30,983 bases of DNA, from IMG/VR virus record IMGVR_UViG_3300042691_013285, positions 1 through 30,983 of that record. One strand, written 5' to 3'. The DNA comes from a virus. Every line of letters begins with the position of its first letter. The stretch's first letter is position 1. The notes beneath the pieces were generated by a model, which saw nothing but the letters and a program-made list of their open reading frames with translations, searched no databases and was not told where the DNA came from. Shown here one piece after another: positions 13,422 to 20,335 of the stretch. A program made the position numbers and the translations under genes.

Positions 13422-14969
13422 ATGAGTTTGTCAACACTAATTAAAACCCCTTATGCAAAAACAGTTTTTGCAAATGATCAGCAACTAGAAGATTTTATAA
13501 AATGTAGTGACCCTGCAACTGGTTATCTACACTTTATGGATAACTTCTTTATGATTCAACACCCAACTAGGGGTGCAATGAATTATCATCCATGGGACTT
13601 TCAAGAAAGATTGATTGAAACATATCACAAATATCGTTTCTCAATTTCATTGATGCCCAGACAAACAGGTAAATCAACAAGTGCTGCTGGATATTTGCTT
13701 TGGTATGCAATGTTTGTTCCTGATAGTACAATTCTTATTGCTGCACACAAATATGCAGGTGCTCAGGAAATAATGCAACGTATCAGATACGCATATGAGA
13801 ACTGTCCATTGCACATTAAAGCAGGGGTAGTAACATATAACAAAGGCTCACTTGATTTTGATAATGGTAGTCGTATCATAAGTGCGACAACAACTGAAAA
13901 CACAGGTCGTGGTCTTTCTATATCATTATTATATCTTGACGAATTTGCATTCGTTAGACCTACAATAGCGCAAGAGTTTTGGACTTCTATTACACCTACA
14001 TTATCAACAGGTGGTAAAGCGATTATAACTAGTACTCCAAACAGTGACGAAGATCAATTCGCACTTATTTGGAAAATGGCCAACAAAACAGAGGATGAGT
14101 TTGGTAATACAACTGAAGTTGGTGTTAATGGTTTTAGAGCGTACCGCGCATACTGGCATGAACATCCAGAACGTGATGACAAGTGGGCAACTGAAATGCG
14201 GGCACAGTTGGGCACTGATCGTTTCCGTCGTGAGATGGACTGTGAATTCATTATCGCAGATGAAACACTAATTAGTCCAAGCGCATTATTTGAGTTAGAA
14301 GGAATAGATCCAATTTACAAACAAGGTCAGGTACGTTGGTATAAAAAGCCAACACCAGGTAATATTTATGTATTAGCACTTGATCCTAGCTTAGGTACAG
14401 GAAGTGATCCAGCAGCAATACAAATATTTGAAGCAAACACAACTACCCAAGCAGGTGAATGGAAGCATAATCAAACGGTAATTCCAGAACAGATAAGATT
14501 GCTAAAACAAATCACAGATTATATCGTCGAAATTACTAAAGAACCAAACAATATATATTATAGTATAGAAAATAATACTATCGGAGAAGCTGCACTTATT
14601 TCCCTACAAGAATATGGTGAACACAATATATCAGGGACTTTCCTCACAGAAACCGGAGTCAAAAAACGTAAGGGATACAATACAACACAAAAATCTAAAT
14701 TAGCAGCTTGTGCTAAATTCAAGCACCTTATCGAATCCAAAAGGATGAAAGTACACAGTAAAGCACTTATAAGTGAAATGAAAAATTTCATAGCCAATGC
14801 AGGTTCTTACAGGGCCAAAGTCGGAGAAACCGATGATTTAGTGATGGCTACTCTATTAGTCACTAGAATGCTTCAGGATTTGGGTAATTATGTTAGTGAA
14901 TTAGAATCACAGATACGTGACTATGACGAATTCCTGCCCCCGTTACCCTTTTATGCAGTACTGGGCTGA
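13422..14969 (+). CDS. 17: Terminase large subunit (gp17-like DNA packaging motor)
   Basis: A 515-residue two-domain packaging terminase. The N-terminal ATPase has Walker A PRQTGKST (residues 79-86) and Walker B LLYLDEF with Asp173-Glu174, followed by a coupling-motif-like ITSTPNS. The C-terminal RNase-H-fold nuclease shows Asp321 (ALDPS), Glu383 (SIENN) and Asp471/472 (GETDD), matching the T4 gp17 acidic triad. The motor drives DNA into the prohead through the portal and cuts the concatemer. It is somewhat shorter than T4 gp17 (610). No small-subunit gene is recognisable just upstream, unlike T4 where gene 16 precedes it. The start is set by ATG 13422, just after the late octamer. Confidence 0.96.
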   Translation: MSLSTLIKTPYAKTVFANDQQLEDFIKCSDPATGYLHFMDNFFMIQHPTRGAMNYHPWDFQERLIETYHKYRFSISLMPRQTGKSTSAAGYLLWYAMFVPDSTILIAAHKYAGAQEIMQRIRYAYENCPLHIKAGVVTYNKGSLDFDNGSRIISATTTENTGRGLSISLLYLDEFAFVRPTIAQEFWTSITPTLSTGGKAIITSTPNSDEDQFALIWKMANKTEDEFGNTTEVGVNGFRAYRAYWHEHPERDDKWATEMRAQLGTDRFRREMDCEFIIADETLISPSALFELEGIDPIYKQGQVRWYKKPTPGNIYVLALDPSLGTGSDPAAIQIFEANTTTQAGEWKHNQTVIPEQIRLLKQITDYIVEITKEPNNIYYSIENNTIGEAALISLQEYGEHNISGTFLTETGVKKRKGYNTTQKSKLAACAKFKHLIESKRMKVHSKALISEMKNFIANAGSYRAKVGETDDLVMATLLVTRMLQDLGNYVSELESQIRDYDEFLPPLPFYAVLG

Positions 14970-14975
14970 TAAATA
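14968..14975 (+). promoter_or_regulatory. Late promoter octamer (GATAAATA)
   Basis: GATAAATA overlaps the terminase stop codon. The predicted transcription start (about 14981) is just before a minicistron ATG (14985) and about 18 bases before the main ATG at 14999. Confidence 0.55.
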
Positions 14976-14998
14976 CTTATTATTATGAGATTATCAAC

Positions 14999-16717
14999 AT
15001 GCCCATAAACAACGAATCATTACAAGACCAACTTTATAATTTTTTAAAAACTCAAGGATTCAGACCTGTCAGATTAAATTCCGCAGGAAAACCAGTGCCT
15101 CTCAGTAAAATGGCGGACGTTTTCAAATTTAATTTTAAAATGGATGATGTAGACTATGGGCAGGTATATGCTGCTGTAATCGAAAAAAATGTAATAGTTT
15201 GGGTAGAAGATGATGTTTTAAGTAGCCCTAACCATGGTAAAGATGAAGATAGTATGTCATGGAATGACGTATCAAACTATATCAAAAACTGGGCGCATGA
15301 CCATCAATTAGGTTATGAACGTGATGATATTGAGAATTTAGAGGATGAAATGGCTAAGCGTGAAGATAGTAAAAATATAAATGAAGGATATCATCCTGTA
15401 GGTAGAAGAATTAGTTTAAACGATAGCGTTCCTAATGTAAAAATTAAAATTCAACACAGTAAGAATATGGAAGAGGGAATGCAGCGTTTTAGAAACGTTG
15501 AAAAAATTTATTTAGAAAACGTAAACGGAGAAAGATTTCTGTTAGATACTAAAAAACCAGGAATAGCAAGAATCTATGCAAGACATATTGCAGAAGGTGG
15601 AAAAGTAAATGATGACCGTTGGAATCATATTCACAATTTAGTTGAAGAATATACTAGTATGGCAGGATTTGTACGTGCCACACGTAACGGACAGTTTAAC
15701 GAAAGTACGCAAGTATTAGTAAATGAAGGAGTAGAACATTATATTAAGTTGCGTGAATCACTACAAAAATTAGCAGGTAAGCGTGGGTATAATACCTACT
15801 TTGAAAATTGGACTCCTACACTTAATGAAGATATGGGAATCGGTCAACCTGATCTTGCAGAAATGTTTATGAGTTCCAGTATAGACCCACGTATTGAAAG
15901 AGCGATGCCGGTATTAGTACGCATTCATAAAGTGTCAGGTAAAATTGATGAGGTTACCGAATTAGAAGAATGGACAAACAATATAATTAATGAAAAACTT
16001 AAGCCACATAATAATTTACAAATAAAAGATTTAGCAGCACAGTTTTCAGAAGAAATACCAGTTGGTGATGATGCAATAAATGCAAAAAATATTTTATCAA
16101 AATACAACTTAGAAAATGAAGATTTATTTGGTGAACTAGACGAGTTAGCATCAACTGATGTAGACGCAGATGCACGTGAGGTTATTTTAAGTTGGGCGCA
16201 ACGCACAGACGACCATGACCTACATGATTTAGCCAATGAAATTAAAAGTATTATGAAAGGTGATATACAGGTACCATCACCGGCAGCCCAAGTTCCGCAA
16301 GAACCTGCTCCCCAACCTGCGCCACAAATGCCTCAACAACCTGCAGCTCCGGTAATGGAAAATGATAGAGAATTAGATGAAGAATTAATTGGCAAAATAG
16401 TTGAACTTGCAATAGAAGGGTATCGTGATCCTGAAATTGCAAAAGCAGTTAATATAGATTTGGAAGATGTACAACAAATACTTGACGCTTACTTAGAGGA
16501 AATCGAAGCTGGTATAGACCAAAATGTTGATGAATCATTAAACAAACAACAAACAAAAGCAAAACAGTTAGGACCAACGAAAAAGGCAAAAGGCATCAGC
16601 CCAGTACTTGGTAAAGAACCAAAACAACATCCCTTTAAAGGTTACGCAGTTGGATTTGAAAGTGTAGATCCAATGATAGCCAGAATGAAAAAACTTTCCG
16701 GTTTAAACGAAAAATAA
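14999..16717 (+). CDS. Large acidic probable virion or assembly protein (572 aa)
   Basis: A 572-residue acidic, largely helical protein with no enzyme motif. Residues ~1-90 form a small domain (FRPVRLNSAGKPVPLSKMAD). Residues ~150-260 carry VEKIYLENVNGERFLLDTKK and FVRATRNGQFNES, then VEHYIKLRESLQKLAGKRGY. The middle is helical. Residues ~424-450 are a Pro/Gln/Ala-rich linker, followed by a helix-turn-helix-like segment (IEGYRDPEIAKAVNIDLEDV). The C-terminus has MIARMKKLSGLNEK. It resembles conserved proteins that follow the terminase in aquatic T4-like phages. It contains several L-N-E sites of the prohead-protease type (LNEDM, LNEK). A virion or prohead role is likely, not proven. No SD precedes the ATG. 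Confidence 0.7.
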   Translation: MPINNESLQDQLYNFLKTQGFRPVRLNSAGKPVPLSKMADVFKFNFKMDDVDYGQVYAAVIEKNVIVWVEDDVLSSPNHGKDEDSMSWNDVSNYIKNWAHDHQLGYERDDIENLEDEMAKREDSKNINEGYHPVGRRISLNDSVPNVKIKIQHSKNMEEGMQRFRNVEKIYLENVNGERFLLDTKKPGIARIYARHIAEGGKVNDDRWNHIHNLVEEYTSMAGFVRATRNGQFNESTQVLVNEGVEHYIKLRESLQKLAGKRGYNTYFENWTPTLNEDMGIGQPDLAEMFMSSSIDPRIERAMPVLVRIHKVSGKIDEVTELEEWTNNIINEKLKPHNNLQIKDLAAQFSEEIPVGDDAINAKNILSKYNLENEDLFGELDELASTDVDADAREVILSWAQRTDDHDLHDLANEIKSIMKGDIQVPSPAAQVPQEPAPQPAPQMPQQPAAPVMENDRELDEELIGKIVELAIEGYRDPEIAKAVNIDLEDVQQILDAYLEEIEAGIDQNVDESLNKQQTKAKQLGPTKKAKGISPVLGKEPKQHPFKGYAVGFESVDPMIARMKKLSGLNEK

Positions 16718-16736
16718 TTTATTTACCCGCAACTGG

Positions 16737-16775
16737 GATAAATACTATTGACATATCTGAAACAAGTGTTATAAT
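16737..16775 (+). promoter_or_regulatory. Composite late plus sigma70-type promoter of gene 32
   Basis: A late octamer GATAAATA (16737-16744) is followed within four bases by TTGACA (16748-16753), a 16-base spacer and TATAAT (16770-16775). The two elements would let gene 32 be transcribed both early by unmodified polymerase and late by the modified one, as expected for a protein needed throughout replication. Confidence 0.75.
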
Positions 16776-16782
16776 CGTTTCA

Positions 16783-16850
16783 ATGTGTCAGTTGTCTCCG
16801 ACAACACATAGGCATACTTAGGCTCAATTTTAGGCACATTTTTAAGGAGA
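16783..16850 (+). promoter_or_regulatory. Structured 5' leader of gene 32, possible autoregulatory operator
   Basis: The leader contains a hairpin (GTTGTC 16791-16796, loop TCC, GACAAC 16800-16805; outer pairing ATGT 16783-16786 with ACAT 16806-16809). Three TAGGC repeats (16809, 16819, 16831) follow, then AU-rich bases and the SD AAGGAGA (16844-16850). In T4, gp32 represses its own mRNA by binding a pseudoknot upstream of an unstructured ribosome site. The layout here is similar, but the function is inferred. Confidence 0.5.
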
Positions 16851-16856
16851 AATATT

Positions 16857-17849
16857 ATGGCAAGTCTAGCAGAAATCCGCGCACGTATTGCTGCGCAAGA
16901 AAACAAATCAAACACTGGTTCAACTCAACAATCAGATAACGCAATCTACCCACACTGGAATATGGACGAAGGCACTAATGCTATCATTCGTTTTTTACCA
17001 GATGGTAACTCAAGTAATACTTTCTTTTGGGTAGAGCGTCAAATCATTAAACTTCCATTCAATGGTATTAAAGGTGATGGCGCAGTAAAACAAATACAAG
17101 TTCAAGTACCATGCGTAGAAATGTATGGTGATAATTGTCCTGTTCTAGCAGAAGTTCGTCCTTGGTATAAAGACGAAAGTTTAAAAGATATGGCAAACAA
17201 GTATTGGAAGAAGCGTAGTTATCTGTTTCAAGGTTTTGTTCGCCAGAACCCACTAGGTGATGATAAGACTCCTGCGAACCCTATTCGTAGATTTATTATC
17301 AGTCCACAAATCTTTACTATCATCAAATCTAGTTTGATGGATCCTGAAATGGAAGAAATGCCAACTGATTTTGTTCGTGGTCTTGATTTCCGTATCACTA
17401 AAACTAGCAAAGGTGGTTACGCTGACTATAGTACTAGCACATGGAGTCGTAAAGAATCTGCTCTCACTGAGGCAGAACAGGAAGCCATCGCAGCACATGG
17501 TCTATACAATTTGGCTGACTTCTTACCTAAGAAGCCAAGTGAAGCAGAACTACGAATAATCAAAGAAATGTTTGAAGCAAGCGTAGATGGTCGCCCATAT
17601 GATGCAGAGCGTTGGGGCGCATATTATCGTCCTTACGGTCTTGATGTACCGGCAGGTGCAAAGGTGGAAGAACAGGTAACAGCAGTTCAAGCTACTGCTG
17701 CCACAACCGCACCCGTAGCTGAACAAGCACCATGGGATGATGAACCAGAAACAGCCTCACAGCCAGTCAAAGTTCCAACAACACCAACAAGCGATAAAGC
17801 ACAGGACATTCTAGCAATGATCCGTGCAAGGCAAAGTAAAGCTGCCTAA
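16857..17849 (+). CDS. 32: Single-stranded DNA binding protein gp32
   Basis: A 330-residue T4-type gp32. The N-terminal basic helix (LAEIRARIAAQENK) is the co-operativity domain that binds neighbouring monomers. Residues ~28-250 form the OB-fold core with CVEMYGDNCPVLAEVRPWYK and repeated aromatic/basic residues (YWKKRSYLFQGFV). The C-terminal ~70 residues are an Ala/Thr/Pro-rich linker and acidic segment (WDDEPE), followed by a short basic end (MIRARQSKAA). It coats single strands during replication and recombination and contacts UvsY, UvsX and gp61. The T4 zinc cysteine pair C-P-V-C reads C-P-V-L here (Cys94, Leu97), so the T4-type zinc site is incomplete. AAGGAGA supports the start. Confidence 0.95.
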   Translation: MASLAEIRARIAAQENKSNTGSTQQSDNAIYPHWNMDEGTNAIIRFLPDGNSSNTFFWVERQIIKLPFNGIKGDGAVKQIQVQVPCVEMYGDNCPVLAEVRPWYKDESLKDMANKYWKKRSYLFQGFVRQNPLGDDKTPANPIRRFIISPQIFTIIKSSLMDPEMEEMPTDFVRGLDFRITKTSKGGYADYSTSTWSRKESALTEAEQEAIAAHGLYNLADFLPKKPSEAELRIIKEMFEASVDGRPYDAERWGAYYRPYGLDVPAGAKVEEQVTAVQATAATTAPVAEQAPWDDEPETASQPVKVPTTPTSDKAQDILAMIRARQSKAA

Positions 17850-17859
17850 ATAAAGGGTA

Positions 17860-17889
17860 TTGGAAGGGAACACTACCGTTCCCTTCCAA
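17860..17889 (+). other. Perfect 12-bp hairpin between gene 32 and the next gene
   Basis: TTGGAAGGGAAC (17860-17871), loop ACTACC (17872-17877), GTTCCCTTCCAA (17878-17889), all 12 pairs perfect. It begins ten bases after the gp32 stop and ends just before the SD GGAG (17891-17894) of the next gene. No T-run follows, so termination is uncertain. It may protect the abundant gp32 mRNA end, cause partial termination, or keep the next SD accessible. Confidence 0.75.
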
Positions 17890-17901
17890 AGGAGAACAAT
17901 T

Positions 17902-18129
17902 ATGACATTACCTGACGAAAGATACCTAGCCATAAAGCAAGGAAAAAAGTTGCTGGAAGAATTATGTGATCCAGGCAAAACACCAAGAGTTCCAAGCATT
18001 GTTAGAGATCGGGCAAGAGCAGCACTAAGACATTTTCCAAATGATTGGGATATTGATATTATGGCTGAACGTTGCCCTGAAATCATTGACAAAAAAACGA
18101 ATGGCGTGTATCGTGTTACAAAACAATAG
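17902..18129 (+). CDS. Conserved small protein (75 aa), BPSL0761-like
   Basis: ATG 17902 follows GGAGAA. The sequence MTLPDERYLAIKQGKKLLEEL, then DPGKTPRVPSIVRDRARAALRHFP, is very close to a small conserved family found in bacteria and phages (BPSL0761-type, function unknown), recognisable by the RVPxxVRxRARxxLRHFP segment. The C-terminal ~20 residues are specific to this protein. It lies between gp32 and uvsX; its stop TAG (18127-18129) overlaps the SD of uvsX. Function unknown; the basic middle could contact nucleic acid. Confidence 0.75.
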   Translation: MTLPDERYLAIKQGKKLLEELCDPGKTPRVPSIVRDRARAALRHFPNDWDIDIMAERCPEIIDKKTNGVYRVTKQ

Positions 18130-18138
18130 GAGACTATT

Positions 18139-19206
18139 TTGGTTAAACCATTTGATGTTAGTAAATTTAGAAAAGAAATAACTAAGTCCATTGATGGGCT
18201 TAGTATAGGTTTTAATGATCCGACCGATTGGATCAGTACAGGAAATTATGCACTCAATTATCTTATTAGCGGTGATTTTAGCAAAGGCGTTCCTCTTGGC
18301 AAAGTCACTGTATTTGCTGGCGAATCTGGTTCCGGTAAGAGTTACATCTGCTCTGGAAACTTGGTACGCCATGCTCAGCAACAAGGTATCTTTGTGGTAC
18401 TCATTGATTCAGAAAACGCTTTGGACGAAGATTGGCTCAAAGCATTAGGAGTTGATACAGCAGAAGATAAACTTTTAAAATTAAACATGGCTATGATTGA
18501 TGACGTAGCCAAAACTGTTAGTAAATTTGTTGCTGACTATAAAACACTATCACCGGACGATAGACCTAAAGTTCTATTTGTGTTAGATAGTTTAGGCATG
18601 TTATTGACGCCCACTGATGTGAATCAGTTTGATGCAGGCGATTTAAAAGGTGATATGGGTCGTAAGCCTAAAGCACTTACTGCGCTTGTTCGTAACTGTG
18701 TAAACATGTTTGGTGCATTGAATATTGGTATGGTTGCAACTAATCACACCTATGCATCACAAGATATGTTTGATCCTGATGATAAAATTTCAGGTGGTCA
18801 AGGTTTTGTGTATGCATCAAGTATTGTTGTTGCAATGAAGAAACTTAAACTTAAAGAAGATGAAGATGGTAACAAAGTTTCAGAAGTAAATGGTATTCGT
18901 GCTGCATGTAAAATTATGAAAACACGTTACGCAAAACCATTTGAATCACTTCAGATTAAGATTCCATATTCAACAGGTATGAATCCATATAGTGGGTTGC
19001 TTGATTTGTTTGAGAAGAATGGCATGCTTACTAAAGAAGGTAATCGTCTTGCGTACACAACTAACGACGGAGAAGTTATTAAAATGTTCCGCAAAGGTTG
19101 GGAAAGCAATGAAGATGGGTGTTTAGATAAAGTAATGGCTGAATTTGGTGAAAAAGAGCCAAATAAGCTAAGTAATGTTGCTGATGTTGAAGAGGAGGCA
19201 GCATGA
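18139..19206 (+). CDS. uvsX: UvsX, RecA-like recombinase
   Basis: A 355-residue RecA-family strand-exchange ATPase. Walker A is GESGSGKS (residues 61-68) and the Walker B region is KVLFVLDSLG. The DNA-binding loop regions include DMGRKPKALTALVRN and the segment ending NHTYASQD, with KISGGQGFVYASSIVV after it. The acidic C-terminus (EEEAA) is typical of UvsX. It forms filaments on gp32-coated single-stranded DNA with help from UvsY and initiates recombination-dependent replication. The start is a TTG (18139) with AGGAG about six bases upstream; no ATG fits. It overlaps the next gene (ATGA). Confidence 0.96.
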   Translation: MVKPFDVSKFRKEITKSIDGLSIGFNDPTDWISTGNYALNYLISGDFSKGVPLGKVTVFAGESGSGKSYICSGNLVRHAQQQGIFVVLIDSENALDEDWLKALGVDTAEDKLLKLNMAMIDDVAKTVSKFVADYKTLSPDDRPKVLFVLDSLGMLLTPTDVNQFDAGDLKGDMGRKPKALTALVRNCVNMFGALNIGMVATNHTYASQDMFDPDDKISGGQGFVYASSIVVAMKKLKLKEDEDGNKVSEVNGIRAACKIMKTRYAKPFESLQIKIPYSTGMNPYSGLLDLFEKNGMLTKEGNRLAYTTNDGEVIKMFRKGWESNEDGCLDKVMAEFGEKEPNKLSNVADVEEEAA

Positions 19207-19457
19207 CAAATTTAGATACTATTGCAGAAGTTTGGGAAGCATTGCGTATGCATATCGACCTAAACGAAAGAAAAGAAGCCGCAGAAACACTTGTAAATTA
19301 TTTGATGGAAAATAATTATGAGGCCAGTGAAATAAAAGAGGAGTTTAGAGGCGACAAAGACATTGCCAAAGCACTACTATTTTATGACGATCAAAGTCTA
19401 CATGATGAGGAAGAAGATGAATATGATGATGACTATGATGATTATGAACGTTATTAA
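19203..19457 (+). CDS. Small acidic protein between uvsX and uvsY (84 aa)
   Basis: ATG 19203 overlaps the uvsX stop (ATGA), so translation is coupled. The first ~60 residues are helical (EVWEALRMHIDLNERKEAA, then IKEEFRGDKDIAKALLFYDD). The last ~17 residues are a very acidic Asp/Glu/Tyr tail (EEEDEYDDDYDDYERY). The layout recalls small conserved proteins of T4-like cyanophages near uvsX. The acidic tail could mimic DNA or bind UvsX, UvsY or gp32, but no function is established here. Confidence 0.75.
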   Translation: MTNLDTIAEVWEALRMHIDLNERKEAAETLVNYLMENNYEASEIKEEFRGDKDIAKALLFYDDQSLHDEEEDEYDDDYDDYERY

Positions 19458-19468
19458 TTAGGGCCATT

Positions 19469-19924
19469 ATGACTTGGTATACCAAAGTTTCAACTGACTT
19501 ATCTGTAATACCGGATTTCATTTCATTTTATGAAGATGAATTACTTAAGGCTAAAAATGATGTTAAAATTTTTGGTAACTTAGAAAAAAACATTACAGCA
19601 CTTCCGGGTGTTACTGAACATAGATTTAACCAGCTTCAAGAAATTGAGGCTGTGTTAAATTTTTTAAATATACAATTGCGCAAGATACGAAGAAAGCATT
19701 TTCAAAAATATCTAGAATCATACAATAGAGTTTTAACTAGCCGGGACGCTGAAAAATATGTCGACGGTGAAGAAGAAGTAATTGATTTTGAAACAATAAT
19801 TAACGAGGTAGCATTATTGCGTAATCGCTGGTTAGGTGTACTTAAGGGGCTTGATGCTAAGCAATGGCAAATGGGTCATGTTGTCAAATTGAGAACAGCA
19901 GGTATGGAAGATATTTCATTATAG
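19469..19924 (+). CDS. uvsY: UvsY recombination mediator
   Basis: A 151-residue helical protein next to uvsX. It ends with RNRWLGVLKGLDAKQWQMGHVVKL followed by RTAGMEDISL. This matches the C-terminus of UvsY proteins of T4-like phages, where R-N-x-x-L-G-x-x-K-G-L precedes the end. The middle is a basic helix (NIQLRKIRRKHFQKYLES). UvsY loads UvsX onto gp32-covered DNA as a hexamer. It is slightly longer than T4 UvsY (137). AGGG before ATG 19469 is the ribosome site. Position in the uvsX cluster strengthens the call. Confidence 0.85.
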   Translation: MTWYTKVSTDLSVIPDFISFYEDELLKAKNDVKIFGNLEKNITALPGVTEHRFNQLQEIEAVLNFLNIQLRKIRRKHFQKYLESYNRVLTSRDAEKYVDGEEEVIDFETIINEVALLRNRWLGVLKGLDAKQWQMGHVVKLRTAGMEDISL

Positions 19925-19931
19925 ATAACAT

Positions 19932-19960
19932 TTGACAATAAATGTGTTTGGGTATACAAT
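19932..19960 (+). promoter_or_regulatory. Sigma70-type promoter
   Basis: TTGACA (19932-19937), a 17-base spacer starting ATAAATG, TACAAT (19955-19960). The upstream part repeats the extended TTGACAATAAAT seen at 163 and 2191. It drives the gene at 19991. Confidence 0.82.
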
Positions 19961-19990
19961 ATGGGTATAGTGAATAACAAGGAGCTACAT

Positions 19991-20287
19991 ATGAATATAC
20001 CCAATACAAAAACAGCAAGAAAACTTATCAAAATTGCATTAGATGTCAATAATGCAAGATATTCAGGTTGCTGGACTGACAAGACTTCTAAGTTTGACAA
20101 GAATCGTCGTAGTGTTTCATTTATGATAAGTGACTTGAAAGCTGATGCAATTTTAGCAACACTAAAACAAATCTATCAAGATTTGAATTACGATAGCCCG
20201 ATCAAAGTTACACAAAGTGAAACAAATTTCTATCATCGTTCAGGTGGAAATACTTACATTAGAGTAATTGCAACACTTGACAATTAA
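19991..20287 (+). CDS. Hypothetical basic protein (98 aa)
   Basis: I chose ATG 19991 because AAGGAGC lies just before it and the alternative 19961 lies at the promoter -10 box, where no mRNA would exist. The protein is Lys/Asn/Thr-rich and small: KTARKLIKIALDVNNARYSG, a strand region RRSVSFMISDL, a helix ILATLKQIYQDL, and a strand end TYIRVIATLDN. No known domain is recognised. It has its own strong promoter and lies between uvsY and the AAA+ gene, so it is probably early. The next gene's -35 box overlaps its final codons. Confidence 0.75.
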   Translation: MNIPNTKTARKLIKIALDVNNARYSGCWTDKTSKFDKNRRSVSFMISDLKADAILATLKQIYQDLNYDSPIKVTQSETNFYHRSGGNTYIRVIATLDN

Positions 20288-20305
20288 TCAGGTATTGTGT
20301 ATAAT
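20277..20305 (+). promoter_or_regulatory. Strong sigma70-type promoter for the AAA+ gene
   Basis: TTGACA (20277-20282), a 17-base spacer starting ATTAATC, TATAAT (20300-20305). The -35 box lies inside the end of the previous gene. AGGAGC before ATG 20336 is the ribosome site. Confidence 0.87.
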
Positions 20306-20335
20306 TATCAAATAAATTGATAACTAGGAGCTAAT

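Noticed and set aside
17860-17889. Intrinsic terminator after gene 32
   Set aside because: The stem is strong but is followed by AAAGGAGAAC with no T-run; listed as a hairpin of unclear role.
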